A stretch of 64,000 nt of DNA from assembly GCF_003837865.1 (NCBI RefSeq), contig NZ_RQIS01000007.1, positions 241,418 through 305,417 of the forward strand, written 5' to 3'. Each line of letters starts with the position of its first letter. Positions within the stretch are counted from its first letter, which is position 1. The notes under the pieces are model-generated. The model did not search any database. It saw only the letters and a program-made list of their open reading frames with translations, and was not told the DNA's origin. The position numbers and the translations under genes are program-made. The stretch comes from Paraburkholderia dinghuensis (GTDB lineage: Bacteria > Pseudomonadota > Gammaproteobacteria > Burkholderiales > Burkholderiaceae). This document shows positions 42,601 through 50,526 of this stretch, one piece after another.

Positions 42601-45600
42601 GCAGTGGCTTCGCGTGCATCTTCGGCAGCCGGTTCGGCAGCACCGCGACGGCGGCGGGGCAGGCGGGTGGTCCCTCCCATGCCGGTACTGGCGGCAGCAG
42701 GCTGATCAGGCATGCCGGGAAAATGCCGACCCGGCACCTCGCCCGTCTCGGGTACGACATAGAGCTTGCCGCTGAAGCGCCGGTCAAACAGGCGGTTGTA
42801 CGTGTCGGCGGGAATGTTGATGCAGCCGTTGGTGATGCGCCGCTGCGCCGCGTTACCTGACGCGAGGCGCGCTTCACGGTTCTCGGGGCGACCGGTCAGC
42901 ACGCGGTGGATAGCGAAGGTGCCCCGGTCGGTGCTGCTGAATGACTGGATCGAATCGCCGTAGGCTTTCGTGTCCGGGGCTTTCGACCAGTCGAGACGAA
43001 ACGCACCCGCAGGCGTTTCGCCGGGCACAGCCTCGTCACCGGCTTTCGCACCAAAGAGCGCGGGGATGGTTTCCTGCACCTCGCCGCGTGGCGACATCAC
43101 ATACAGCTCACCACGCCCTTTGTCCGCGATCACGTAGCCGCCGCCGTTGTTATCGCCCGAGCGCTGCACCCACTGGCTGACGATATCGCTGCGGCCTTCG
43201 AGTCCCGCCGTATGCGCCCGCGCAGAAATGGTCACGTCACCATGCCCGCTCGCGGCGCGCGCATCGTGCACGGGCAGCGCGTGATTCAGCGCTACCGCCG
43301 CCGCGACGATGCCGATGCCTTTCGTCACCTTGTCCACAAGTGACTTGATGCGCGCACTCAGGTTGTGCCAGATACTGCCGGGAAACTCGCGGTTCAGGTT
43401 CGCGATCATCGCGAACCTGGCCGGTGAGCGGATGCCATGGGCGGTGGCGGCATCCTGCAGCGTACTGCGCTCGTCCGGCGTGAGCCGGTTGACGTTCTCC
43501 ACAACCGGCGCGGCGCTTTTATCGTCAATCGCCGCCTCGTCGTGCGACAGGTCGAACTCGGGCGAGACGTTTGAGCGCGTCACCTCATTGACGAGGGACT
43601 TTGCGCGCGCATCGAGGTTGTTCCAGAGGGCGTCGCCGTTCGCTTCATGTTCTTTTGCCAGCAGCGCGAATTTCGCGGGCGAGGCCACACCGTGGTCCGA
43701 GGCCACGTCCTGTAAATACGCGCGATCCTCGAACGGAAAATCACGCGCATAGAGCCGTTCGTTGACGGCTCCCGCCTGCTCGTCGGTGACGCGCTTTTCA
43801 TCTGCCGACAGGTCGCGCCCGGGCGCAATCCTGCGGTTCTGAGCGACGCGCAGCCGCCTGTCGTCCAGATGTTCGCGCGCCTCGGCAACGAAGCGTTCGA
43901 CATCCGCGCTGTCCACATGACCGGTCTGCGGATCGGCCACGTTCTCAAGCTGCTCGCGGAAATACGTGCGCTCACGGTTGCGCGTGTGCGTGTTCCCGAT
44001 GGACGACAGCTCCGACATGATGCGGCCTAGCGCTTCGTGGCGCGTGAACGTGCCTTTTTCGCCGCCGCTGGCGGGGAGGACCTGAGCTTCACCGGCAGCG
44101 CCTTCACGCCGCCCGGTGTTTCCTTCGCCCACTTCGTGCAGTTCCACTTCGGGTCGTTCGCCGCGAAGCATTTCCCGAGTTGCGCCTTGCTCCTGAATGG
44201 CATGATCGTTCTCCCCGGTCAGGTCACGTTGCCCTGCAGCCGCTCGGCCAGCTCGGCGCGCTGGTTCACCGCCTGCTGCGCCTGCTGCCCCTGTATCAGT
44301 TGCGCCTCCACCGCCAGCTCCCTCGCGCGCTCGGCGGGCGGCAAGGTCTGCAGCACCTGGGCCGGTGTCGGGTTCACGGGCGCGCGCTGTCCGCCGTAGG
44401 TCTGGATGCTCTGCTGCTGGCGCTGGAGTTCGGGCGTATCCGGTATCTGCTGGCCGGTATTGAACGCGTGCTGGCCGCGCAGCAGCGACACCAGATTCAC
44501 CACCTGCCGCAACTCCTGCGGCGTGAGCCGCTGGCTCAATGCCTTCGGCACGGGCCGGCCACTTGCCCCGAGCGCGACCGCCACCGGCACCAGTTTCTGC
44601 GCGCGCCTCGACGGCGTGGGTGACGGCTTGCTGCTGTCCGGCAGGCGGGGCACGCGGGGTGGTTTCGGCACCTGGGGCAGTTTCGATGCCTTCAGCGGCT
44701 TCGGCAGGCCGGATGGTTTCGGCAGGTTCGGTGCGTTCACGGGGTTCTCCAAAGGCAAAGGTGCGACGCGCGGCCTGCGCACGCTCGGTGGGCGAGGCAC
44801 GCGAATACGCGGGGGAGGTGGGATCGAAAGCGAAGGCGCGGTTCGCAGCCTGCCCGCGCTCGGCACGGTTCGGACCAGGCACACGCGGCATGCGCGGCGT
44901 GAGCGCAGTGGGCGAGGGCGCGCGCCGTTCGGGAATCGCGTCATTGATCCATGCCGCCGTCTCCTGCGCGCTCATGTCGGGGATCGCCCGCAGGTAGTCC
45001 GCCGTATCCTGCAGCAGCCCCTGTGCGTGATCCAGCCGTCCGGCGGCGAGACGCTGGCCCTGTTCCATCAGCTCGGGCGTCATCTGCGCTCGCGAGTACG
45101 GATAGTTCGCCATCTCCGTTTCCAGCAGCCTGTTGAAACGGTCACTGGCGGACTGGCCCGAGGACGGATCGGCCAGCGCCTGAGTCACGGCACGGTCGGC
45201 CACGCGGTCCACCACGCCACGCAGCGACTCCTGGCGGGCGTTGTCCAGACGCTGCGCAATGGCCTGGTACTGCTCATCGGTGGACGCCTGCGCGAGCGCA
45301 TTGCGCGTGTCCTCAGCCTCGGCGGCTTCACGGCTGGCCCGCGCCGCCACCTGTTGCGCGCTGTCCTGGTTCATCATCCCGTCATGCCACCACTGCTGGT
45401 AGTCCGCCGTGGCAGACTCGTCGGGCCGCAGGTCCTGCCGCCAGGGCTGCGCGTCAAGCTGGGCAAGACGCTGCGACCACCAGTTCTCGTAGTCGTCGCG
45501 TGACGCCTGACGCTGCGCGTCGAGTGCATCCATGTGCGTACCGAACTCGTCCGGGTCGATCCAGGCCGGTTGCGCGGGTGGCGGCTCGGGAGCCTGGCTC

Positions 45601-46853
45601 ATGCGCGCGTAAGCTTCCTCTTGCGTCATGGGTGGACGCACGGGCTGTTCCGCGGTGCCCTGGTACATCGCCGTGAGGTCTTCCAGATCGGCCTGGTGGG
45701 CGAGGTCCGCACCCGTAGTGGGCGGGGCAGGCGGGGGTGCTTCCGTCGTGGTGGGCGCAACTTCAGGCGCGGTTTCAGATGCAGGTTCGGGCGCGGGTGC
45801 GGCGGCTTTCTCGCCGCGCAGTGCGTGCATGCCGCCGAGCACGGCACCCGGCAAGGCACCCTGTGCCGCCGCCGAGAGGATGTCCTGGCCCGCCGACACA
45901 TCGGGCTGTACCTGCTGTTCGGCCAGGTTTGTGCCGAGCTGCATGACGCCCCCGGCGAGTCCCTGTTCGAGTGCACCCGCAACCGGTGCACGCCAGCCGC
46001 TTTCAAGTGCCTGCGCGATGCCTTCGCCCAGCTCACCGCCCGCGAACCGTCCGAGAAATGAACCGCTGACCGCGCCACCGAGACCGGCCACGACATTGCC
46101 GGGTCCGATCTGGCGTCCAAGCTGGTCACGCACCTGTTCCTCGGGTATGCCCGCGTCGAGCATGGCTGCGGCCTGCGGATTCTGGCGTAGCTGCTCCAGC
46201 GGCACCGTCTGCGCCAGCTCGTACTGCGCGCCGCGCGAACCGCCGAACGCCTGCGCGGCACCCGCCGCGATGCCAACCGGTGCGGCCACCGCGCCACCCA
46301 GCAGGGCAGGAATGGCGCTGCCGCCGAATCCTGCCATCGTGTCGAGCGGATGGCGCAGGAACTCCTGGCCGTAGACCTTCGCGCGTTCCAGATCGCCACC
46401 GGCCTTCGCGAGCCGCTCCTGCATCGCCAGGTCCTCGTCCTGGGAAGCCGGGGACATGCTGGCGCGGATACGCGCGTTCTCGTCGCGGATCGCCTTCGAA
46501 TAGTCGCTGCCGGGATGCACCGCATCCGCGAGCGACGCAATCCCCTCGTTCAGGCCAATCGTTGCGCGATTGAACAGGTCGTTGCCAAAGACTCCCCCCG
46601 AAGCAGGGCGCGGCACGTCCTGCGTAAAACGCTGGTTCACCTCGCTCAGGAACTGGTGTTTCTGTTTATCGCTGAGACTGGGCGTGGCCTGCAGCAGTTG
46701 CGGCGCGTCGTTCTTCAGCCACTCGGCATACTGACGGCGGCGTTCCTCATACGACGCGCCAAGAAAGCCGGGGTCGCTGGTGAGCTGAGTATAGGTACGC
46801 GGCCCGCTCGGGGTCCCGTTTGCGCCTGCCATCAGGTCCGAGATGACGCCCAT
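39672..46853 (-). CDS. Giant polyvalent virion protein with L,D-transpeptidase-like domain
   Basis: A 2393-residue protein, the largest gene here. The N-terminal 350 residues are Ala/Gly-rich with a hydrophobic GFGGSAIPALLGGAVAAPVG stretch. Then come low-complexity Pro/Glu/Arg segments to about 1000, and a duplicated module (WNNLDARAKSLVNEV and WHNLSARIKSLVDKV) near 1075-1180. An L,D-transpeptidase-like domain follows (about 1200-1370) with IHRVLTG near 1311 and TNGCINIP near 1336, the counterpart of HGC. Helical regions continue to the end, with a membrane-like segment near 2080 and a C-terminus like the large polyvalent protein LPD38 domain. It would be ejected with the DNA and may edit peptidoglycan. 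It carries two palindrome copies. Confidence 0.8.
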   Translation of the reverse strand: MGVISDLMAGANGTPSGPRTYTQLTSDPGFLGASYEERRRQYAEWLKNDAPQLLQATPSLSDKQKHQFLSEVNQRFTQDVPRPASGGVFGNDLFNRATIGLNEGIASLADAVHPGSDYSKAIRDENARIRASMSPASQDEDLAMQERLAKAGGDLERAKVYGQEFLRHPLDTMAGFGGSAIPALLGGAVAAPVGIAAGAAQAFGGSRGAQYELAQTVPLEQLRQNPQAAAMLDAGIPEEQVRDQLGRQIGPGNVVAGLGGAVSGSFLGRFAGGELGEGIAQALESGWRAPVAGALEQGLAGGVMQLGTNLAEQQVQPDVSAGQDILSAAAQGALPGAVLGGMHALRGEKAAAPAPEPASETAPEVAPTTTEAPPPAPPTTGADLAHQADLEDLTAMYQGTAEQPVRPPMTQEEAYARMSQAPEPPPAQPAWIDPDEFGTHMDALDAQRQASRDDYENWWSQRLAQLDAQPWRQDLRPDESATADYQQWWHDGMMNQDSAQQVAARASREAAEAEDTRNALAQASTDEQYQAIAQRLDNARQESLRGVVDRVADRAVTQALADPSSGQSASDRFNRLLETEMANYPYSRAQMTPELMEQGQRLAAGRLDHAQGLLQDTADYLRAIPDMSAQETAAWINDAIPERRAPSPTALTPRMPRVPGPNRAERGQAANRAFAFDPTSPAYSRASPTERAQAARRTFAFGEPRERTEPAETIRPAEAAEGIETAPGAETTPRAPPAGQQQAVTHAVEARAETGAGGGRARGKWPARAEGIEPAAHAAGVAAGGESGVAAARPARVQYRPADTGYARTPAPAAEHPDLRRTARAREPDTGPGAADLAARRAREGAGGGGATDTGAAGAAGGEPARRAGRAAAGQRDLTGENDHAIQEQGATREMLRGERPEVELHEVGEGNTGRREGAAGEAQVLPASGGEKGTFTRHEALGRIMSELSSIGNTHTRNRERTYFREQLENVADPQTGHVDSADVERFVAEAREHLDDRRLRVAQNRRIAPGRDLSADEKRVTDEQAGAVNERLYARDFPFEDRAYLQDVASDHGVASPAKFALLAKEHEANGDALWNNLDARAKSLVNEVTRSNVSPEFDLSHDEAAIDDKSAAPVVENVNRLTPDERSTLQDAATAHGIRSPARFAMIANLNREFPGSIWHNLSARIKSLVDKVTKGIGIVAAAVALNHALPVHDARAASGHGDVTISARAHTAGLEGRSDIVSQWVQRSGDNNGGGYVIADKGRGELYVMSPRGEVQETIPALFGAKAGDEAVPGETPAGAFRLDWSKAPDTKAYGDSIQSFSSTDRGTFAIHRVLTGRPENREARLASGNAAQRRITNGCINIPADTYNRLFDRRFSGKLYVVPETGEVPGRHFPGMPDQPAAASTGMGGTTRLPRRRRGAAEPAAEDAREATADVNRAARESARAPEPAASQAPQPSRLASRAAKLASMLSRDENPIPRTHEEAMRMLRGEPVRDAKPPDNDTLSYKLWRNLRESLNFSDTPFLSWARQNLKRDGGEYDSIPAYREWRLMKGRARAEYHDLLHDQGSRLMDLTSEIAGRHADSGRDPAQIAREISYYPTWSHIAGSATDVARAGLHDALQNAQGKIDEVVKRGEVATPDMMRTRDAARDALSEFDHAQAHGGLTESGEQSRLLPGGITRAQAREGMAALEARYGKADLQRLAAEHVKVHGELRRAGIDAGVYDKSLEDSALNKDYVPLTGDPGIDTTGERDVFGASAMNHDIIRSREGRASLADDALTAFHARASELSRAIAKQPFVDALAKSIEEEKPAGAHIVPDSQSVGRPGMATSVIRYRDENGNRRKIYWDDEHVGEALRAGMDDTHSAVLQKLGAGTRGYFQLLTRFTPMFAPLMRARDVLERSLNAVSRNILTVDGNAINRTRFLSDVARSQVSPQMNGAILNMLRAGPGKFADMSKFGQYLKELHEGGALTTYTSEYAASRDSIMREAARAKDVFKAESFREGAFTARDAALNYVNKYNEFFDTGSALSIYSALRDQSVPKQEALFRTLDLFDLNQHGTRTGWARAFFPFTNSTLKGGANFVRSLSTRRGQAVFATAFVGAMMMYAMARGTGNDDPDMGNEIDNLPMSTVANGIPVKVGDHFISVPVGYGIPKVAWELAVLASRGAAGKADMSDVVFGAANSVLKETTPLALPEGSSGNLLKDTFLSATPGLLRPAAQVAMNTSTFGSPITRDLSPDQYRSMQGQMNTEESYKRLANNVREVTGLDLAPEEWKTLVNGYMIGPLTGLASLFREPGAKGRPGSTRDELGLADAFGLSRVLKSDPGELQSVFYDTLNRAQAQQRAAKAGDADANPVRDDATTRATNALRTLSKEANQAYRDANGDTDVIRPQLEAIQAQREAIMRDYLREVQ
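41720..41730. repeat. Palindrome CAAGTGACTTG, copy 5
   Basis: Exact copy in the giant virion gene. On the coding strand it reads AAG TCA CTT, Lys-Ser-Leu, with the rare codons TCA and CTT in an otherwise GC-rich gene. Confidence 0.8.
43337..43347. repeat. Palindrome CAAGTGACTTG, copy 6
   Basis: Exact copy in the giant virion gene, coding Lys-Ser-Leu-Val as AAG TCA CTT GTG. The paralogous segment about 260 bases away encodes the same peptide with AAG TCC CTC GTC and lacks the palindrome. Confidence 0.8.
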
Positions 46854-46865
46854 GGCCGTGCCCCG

Positions 46866-47642
46866 TCATGCCTTGTCCACGATGTCGCGGATGACCGGAT
46901 CGAGGTCATCGGGCAGGCCACCGTCACCCAGCATGTCGCGCCCAGAGAGCGAGTCACGTGCGGGCAGCAGTTGCGCAAGTGACTTGACGATCTGCTGTTC
47001 GACATCGGGCGCGTAGCCGCGCGAGGCAATCGAGGACATCATGTCGTGTTCCTCCTGCGTCGAGGGCATCGCGACATGCGGACCACGCGGCGTGCTGATA
47101 AGCGACGACGGAATGCCCGATGAACCACTGAAGCCTTCCAGGCCACCCGAGCTACCCAGGAGATCACGACTGCCGCCCATGTCGGATTCAAGCGCCGCCG
47201 AGGCAAGTGATGCAGGCAGACGGCCTCCCGCATGCGTGCGCGCATGGCCGAATACCTGGTCGGGGTAAGCCTGCGTCTCGGCGGGCATCGGCTGGCCCTT
47301 TGTCCCCTTGCCCGTGCGCAGGTAACTGTCCATGTTGCCCTGCCCCCAGTTGTACGCCTGCAGGGCGCTGCGCCACGAGCCATAGCGGTTGTAGAGGCCG
47401 CGCATCATCTGCGCCTGTGACCCGATGGACTGCACCGGGTCGCGCGGGTCGATGCCATATTCTTTCGCCGTGGCGGGCATGAACTGCGAGATACCCACCG
47501 CGCCCGAAGGCGATACCGCATTCGGGTTGAAGTTCGACTCCTGGTGCATCTGGCCCACCAGCAGTTCGGGCGGCACGCCATACTGATTTCCGGCCTGCTG
47601 GGCCGTAGCGATGTAGCGCTGGAGGTCGGCAGGCAGGTTCAT
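46866..47642 (-). CDS. Virion lytic transglycosylase (SLT domain)
   Basis: A 258-residue protein. The N-terminal 110 residues are a transglycosylase domain: MHQESNFNPNAVSPSGAVG has the catalytic Glu35, GISQFMPATAKEYGI and AYNWGQGNM follow. The C-terminal half is Ser/Gly-rich and less ordered. It would locally cleave peptidoglycan at infection so that the DNA can pass. The ATG at 47642 overlaps the upstream gene by 4 bases. It sits beside the giant protein, with which it probably travels in the virion. Palindrome copy 7 lies in the gene. Confidence 0.88.
   Translation of the reverse strand: MNLPADLQRYIATAQQAGNQYGVPPELLVGQMHQESNFNPNAVSPSGAVGISQFMPATAKEYGIDPRDPVQSIGSQAQMMRGLYNRYGSWRSALQAYNWGQGNMDSYLRTGKGTKGQPMPAETQAYPDQVFGHARTHAGGRLPASLASAALESDMGGSRDLLGSSGGLEGFSGSSGIPSSLISTPRGPHVAMPSTQEEHDMMSSIASRGYAPDVEQQIVKSLAQLLPARDSLSGRDMLGDGGLPDDLDPVIRDIVDKA
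46976..46986. repeat. Palindrome CAAGTGACTTG, copy 7
   Basis: Exact copy in the transglycosylase gene, coding Val-Lys-Ser-Leu-Ala with TCA and CTT codons. Confidence 0.8.
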
Positions 47643-49138
47643 TTCAGGTTCCTCAGAATGTCCTCTGCCGCCTGGTTATCCGCCGCCGCCTGGCGAGCCT
47701 GCTCGGCCATGCCGAAGCGCTGGCGCATCAGGTCGTAACCCTGCTTGGCGGCAGTGATGTCGCTGTCGAGCTTCGCCAGTGCCTTGATGGCAGGCGCGGG
47801 TACATCAGCCTCGCCGCCACCCTCGAACGGCATGTCCAGACGGTGAAAGCCCAGCGACGCGTTCTGCAGGCCAGGGTACTGCTGGAACAGGACGAGCTTG
47901 CGGCGATTCAGCGTATCGAGCGCGGTCCTGGCCTGGTCCACCTGATCCTGCGTGACAGGAACAGATGGCGTGCCAGGCTGGTTCGTAGTGCCTGGGGAAC
48001 CCGGTGGTGCAAGGGGATTCGGCGTCGTACCGGGTTGCTGCTGGCCGCGCCGCCAGTCGGAACCGGTCGGCAGGGACGTACCCGGTGCGCGGGGGGCAGG
48101 CCCACCCGCACTGCCGCCCATGCCACCTCCCGCGCCACCGATGATGCCGCCACCATCGCCGCCACCCACCAGGGGATTCGCAACCGGTGCCGTTGTCTTT
48201 GCACCGCGCGAACCCGTGCGCGTGCTGGCAGACGCGGCAGGCGACGTGTACGCAGCCCAGCGGTCGAAGGTGGGCACCGCAGGCACGGTCGAGAGGATCG
48301 AGCCGTTCGGGTTGTAGGTGTTAATCACCGGTTCCTGACCAGGCGGGTAGACCACCTGCTGGTTCGCATCCAGCAACCCCTGACCGCGCAGCCACGCGTT
48401 GGTGGAATCGGTATGCTGCTGCAATGCGAGTGCATTGTCGGGTGTCGAGGAATCGCCCCGGAAACTCATCAGGTTCGCCACCTGCGTGGCATTCTGCTGC
48501 AGGAGCTGCGCCCGCCGCAGCGACTGCGCGTTCGCAAGCTGGTCGGCGTTGGTCGCGCTCTCAAGCTGCACGCGCTGCGGAATGAGCTGTGCGTTGCCGG
48601 TGTTGACTGCCGCCTGAGCCTGCTGCATCACCGGCTGTTGCGCGAGCTGGAACGCGCCCGCCTGGTTTTTATACTTCGCGGTGTTGATGATGTCCTGTCC
48701 CGCCATCGTGCCCAGGTTCTGCGCCTGCGGCGTGAGTGCCGAGATAGCGGCGTTCTGTTCGGTGGTGCCCAGCCCCGTCATGGCGAGATTACTCATCGCC
48801 CGCGCGCCCATGGTGCTGCCGTACTGGGCCGGATAGCCCTGGTCCTGCAGCGACTGTGCTGCTGCCTGCTGCGTGTCGGAAGTCAGTTGCGTGGTGGCAA
48901 GCTTGCCCGGTTGTGCTGCCGCGCCCAGCACGTCCTGGCGGTTGGCCGTGTCGCCGAGATACTGGTTACGCGCATTGGTGGCAAAGATATCGCTGCCCTC
49001 GGTGCCTTCAGCCTCGTTGGTTTTCACGTAATCCTGACGCAGCTTTTCCGAATTGAACAGGTCGTCCCAGTTATCCTTCACGGCCTGCTGCTGGCCCTGC
49101 ACCCAGGGTTTGAACAGGTCAACGGGCATGAACAGCAT
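47639..49138 (-). CDS. Ejection/internal virion protein, Gln-rich
   Basis: A 499-residue protein with a helical, Gln/Ala/Asn-rich N-terminal half (for example QSLRRAQLLQQNATQVANLM), a Gly-rich middle (GGGDGGGIIGGAGGGMGG) and a helical C-terminal part (KLDSDITAAKQGYDLMRQRF). The composition fits an internal virion protein that is ejected into the cell envelope. GGAGG five bases before the ATG at 49138 decides the start; a GTG is one codon upstream. Assignment to the ejection set rests on place and composition. Confidence 0.65.
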   Translation of the reverse strand: MLFMPVDLFKPWVQGQQQAVKDNWDDLFNSEKLRQDYVKTNEAEGTEGSDIFATNARNQYLGDTANRQDVLGAAAQPGKLATTQLTSDTQQAAAQSLQDQGYPAQYGSTMGARAMSNLAMTGLGTTEQNAAISALTPQAQNLGTMAGQDIINTAKYKNQAGAFQLAQQPVMQQAQAAVNTGNAQLIPQRVQLESATNADQLANAQSLRRAQLLQQNATQVANLMSFRGDSSTPDNALALQQHTDSTNAWLRGQGLLDANQQVVYPPGQEPVINTYNPNGSILSTVPAVPTFDRWAAYTSPAASASTRTGSRGAKTTAPVANPLVGGGDGGGIIGGAGGGMGGSAGGPAPRAPGTSLPTGSDWRRGQQQPGTTPNPLAPPGSPGTTNQPGTPSVPVTQDQVDQARTALDTLNRRKLVLFQQYPGLQNASLGFHRLDMPFEGGGEADVPAPAIKALAKLDSDITAAKQGYDLMRQRFGMAEQARQAAADNQAAEDILRNLK

Positions 49139-49162
49139 CACAGCCTCCAGAACCGGAAAACA

Positions 49163-50083
49163 TCAAGCCTTGCCCGCAGTCCACGACGCGTTCACGTCGG
49201 TGCCCGCCATGGTCACGTCCGCGCCCTGGTTCACAGGCGCGAAGCCCATGATGGGCGTGGACGGCGCGGGTGACATGTCGGGTAGCGGTGAGGACTGCGG
49301 CATGCTCATGTCCATGGGAGCACCCACCATCACGCCGCCCTGGTCGCTGGTGGTCTGCATCGAGGACACGGGGTTCGGTGTCCACGACGATTGTGGACGG
49401 GTCGGATAGACCGTCTGGTTGCGGTTGCGCTCGTAACCGAGCGCGTACAGCGCACCCGCTGCACCTGCACCCGCCTGCTGGCCCAGCAGCCCGTAGAGGC
49501 CCGCCGCCGTCTTCGCGTAACTGGCCGCATCACCCAGCAGGTTGCGCCCGAGGCCCAGCGCGTTCATGATGCGTGCCCAGCGGCGGTCATCCATCGCTTC
49601 CTCGCGCGCTTCCTCGTAGCGGTACGCGTAGTTCTGCGCGTCGCCAATGGCCTGCGCCTCGGCAATCGTGATGTCCTTGATCATGGATTGCGTCAGACCC
49701 GTGCAGAAACGGTTCGCGCAGTTCACGACATTGTTCAGTGCATCCGCGAACTGCTGCTTCACGCTTGCGATGTAGCGGCCCGCCGTCTCGTTGTAGAGCG
49801 GCTGGTAGAGGGGCTGCGAACACGCGTAGGCCACCGCTGCCGTCTCGCACGGCACGAACGTGTTGTTCCAGTAATTGCGTAACTGCAGCGCGAGGTTGTA
49901 GTAGCCGTTGGCGATCTGGTATTCACGCGCGGACATCTCCAGCGCGGCGAGCGTGTTGATGACGGCAACAGCGGTCGCCGCGAGCTGCGCGATGGTGGTG
50001 GACGACACCCAGCCGTTATCGGTGCGCGCGTCCTGCGACTGCACGATGGAGCCGGTGTTGACGGTGCCTTCGACTACCGACAT
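49163..50083 (-). CDS. Internal virion/ejection protein
   Basis: A 306-residue protein starting MSVVEGTVNTGSIVQSQ. The N-terminal 200 residues are helical with some Cys (NNTFVPCETAAVAYACSQP, VVNCANRFCTGL) and an Ala/Gly-rich hydrophobic segment (GLYGLLGQQAGAGAAGALYA), which could insert into a membrane; the tail is Met/Pro/Ser-rich. It is in the ejection-protein part of the module. GAGG before the ATG at 50083 fits. It overlaps the acetyltransferase gene end by 10 bases. Confidence 0.65.
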   Translation of the reverse strand: MSVVEGTVNTGSIVQSQDARTDNGWVSSTTIAQLAATAVAVINTLAALEMSAREYQIANGYYNLALQLRNYWNNTFVPCETAAVAYACSQPLYQPLYNETAGRYIASVKQQFADALNNVVNCANRFCTGLTQSMIKDITIAEAQAIGDAQNYAYRYEEAREEAMDDRRWARIMNALGLGRNLLGDAASYAKTAAGLYGLLGQQAGAGAAGALYALGYERNRNQTVYPTRPQSSWTPNPVSSMQTTSDQGGVMVGAPMDMSMPQSSPLPDMSPAPSTPIMGFAPVNQGADVTMAGTDVNASWTAGKA

Positions 50084-50526
50084 GGCAGTTCCTCACGCCG
50101 CATGCGATGCGTCGCGCTGCCCTGGATATCGACACTGCGGTACAGGTGGGTGATACCGAGCACGCCTGCCAGCTCGCGCACGCGCTGGACGGCCTCGCGC
50201 ATGAGGCCACGGTGGCGCACTTCAGGCTTGAGATAGACGGTGGCGATATCGGCCACGCCGTCGCGGCAGAACAGCGACTGACGGCGCAGCAGCAGAAGGA
50301 ATCCGACTAACGTACTGTCCAGTCGTATTTCGAAGGGAACGAGTTCACGGCTCATCCACACACGGACAAAGCCTTCGACGTTGAACGCGAACTCGCCGTA
50401 GCCGGGTGGCCGCGCCTCGGCCCAGTAGGCCAGCAGCAGCGGTCCCAGCTCGCCAAGCACCGTTCCTGAATCCGCCGCAGCCTGGGGCATCCAGACCGGA
50501 CGGATCACGACGCGCTCATCGGCCAT
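50074..50526 (-). CDS. GNAT-like acetyltransferase in the virion module
   Basis: A 150-residue protein. The C-terminal half, VADIATVYLKPEVRHRGLMR then EAVQRVRELAGVLGITHLY, has the GNAT acetyl-CoA motif (here RHRGLM instead of RGxGxG/A). The N-terminal half is beta-strand-like (FEIRLDSTLVGFLLLLRR). It may modify a phage or host protein. The ATG at 50526 has only a weak site. It overlaps the next upstream gene by 11 bases. A GNAT gene between structural genes is uncommon and the substrate is unknown. Confidence 0.65.
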   Translation of the reverse strand: MADERVVIRPVWMPQAAADSGTVLGELGPLLLAYWAEARPPGYGEFAFNVEGFVRVWMSRELVPFEIRLDSTLVGFLLLLRRQSLFCRDGVADIATVYLKPEVRHRGLMREAVQRVRELAGVLGITHLYRSVDIQGSATHRMRREELPCR

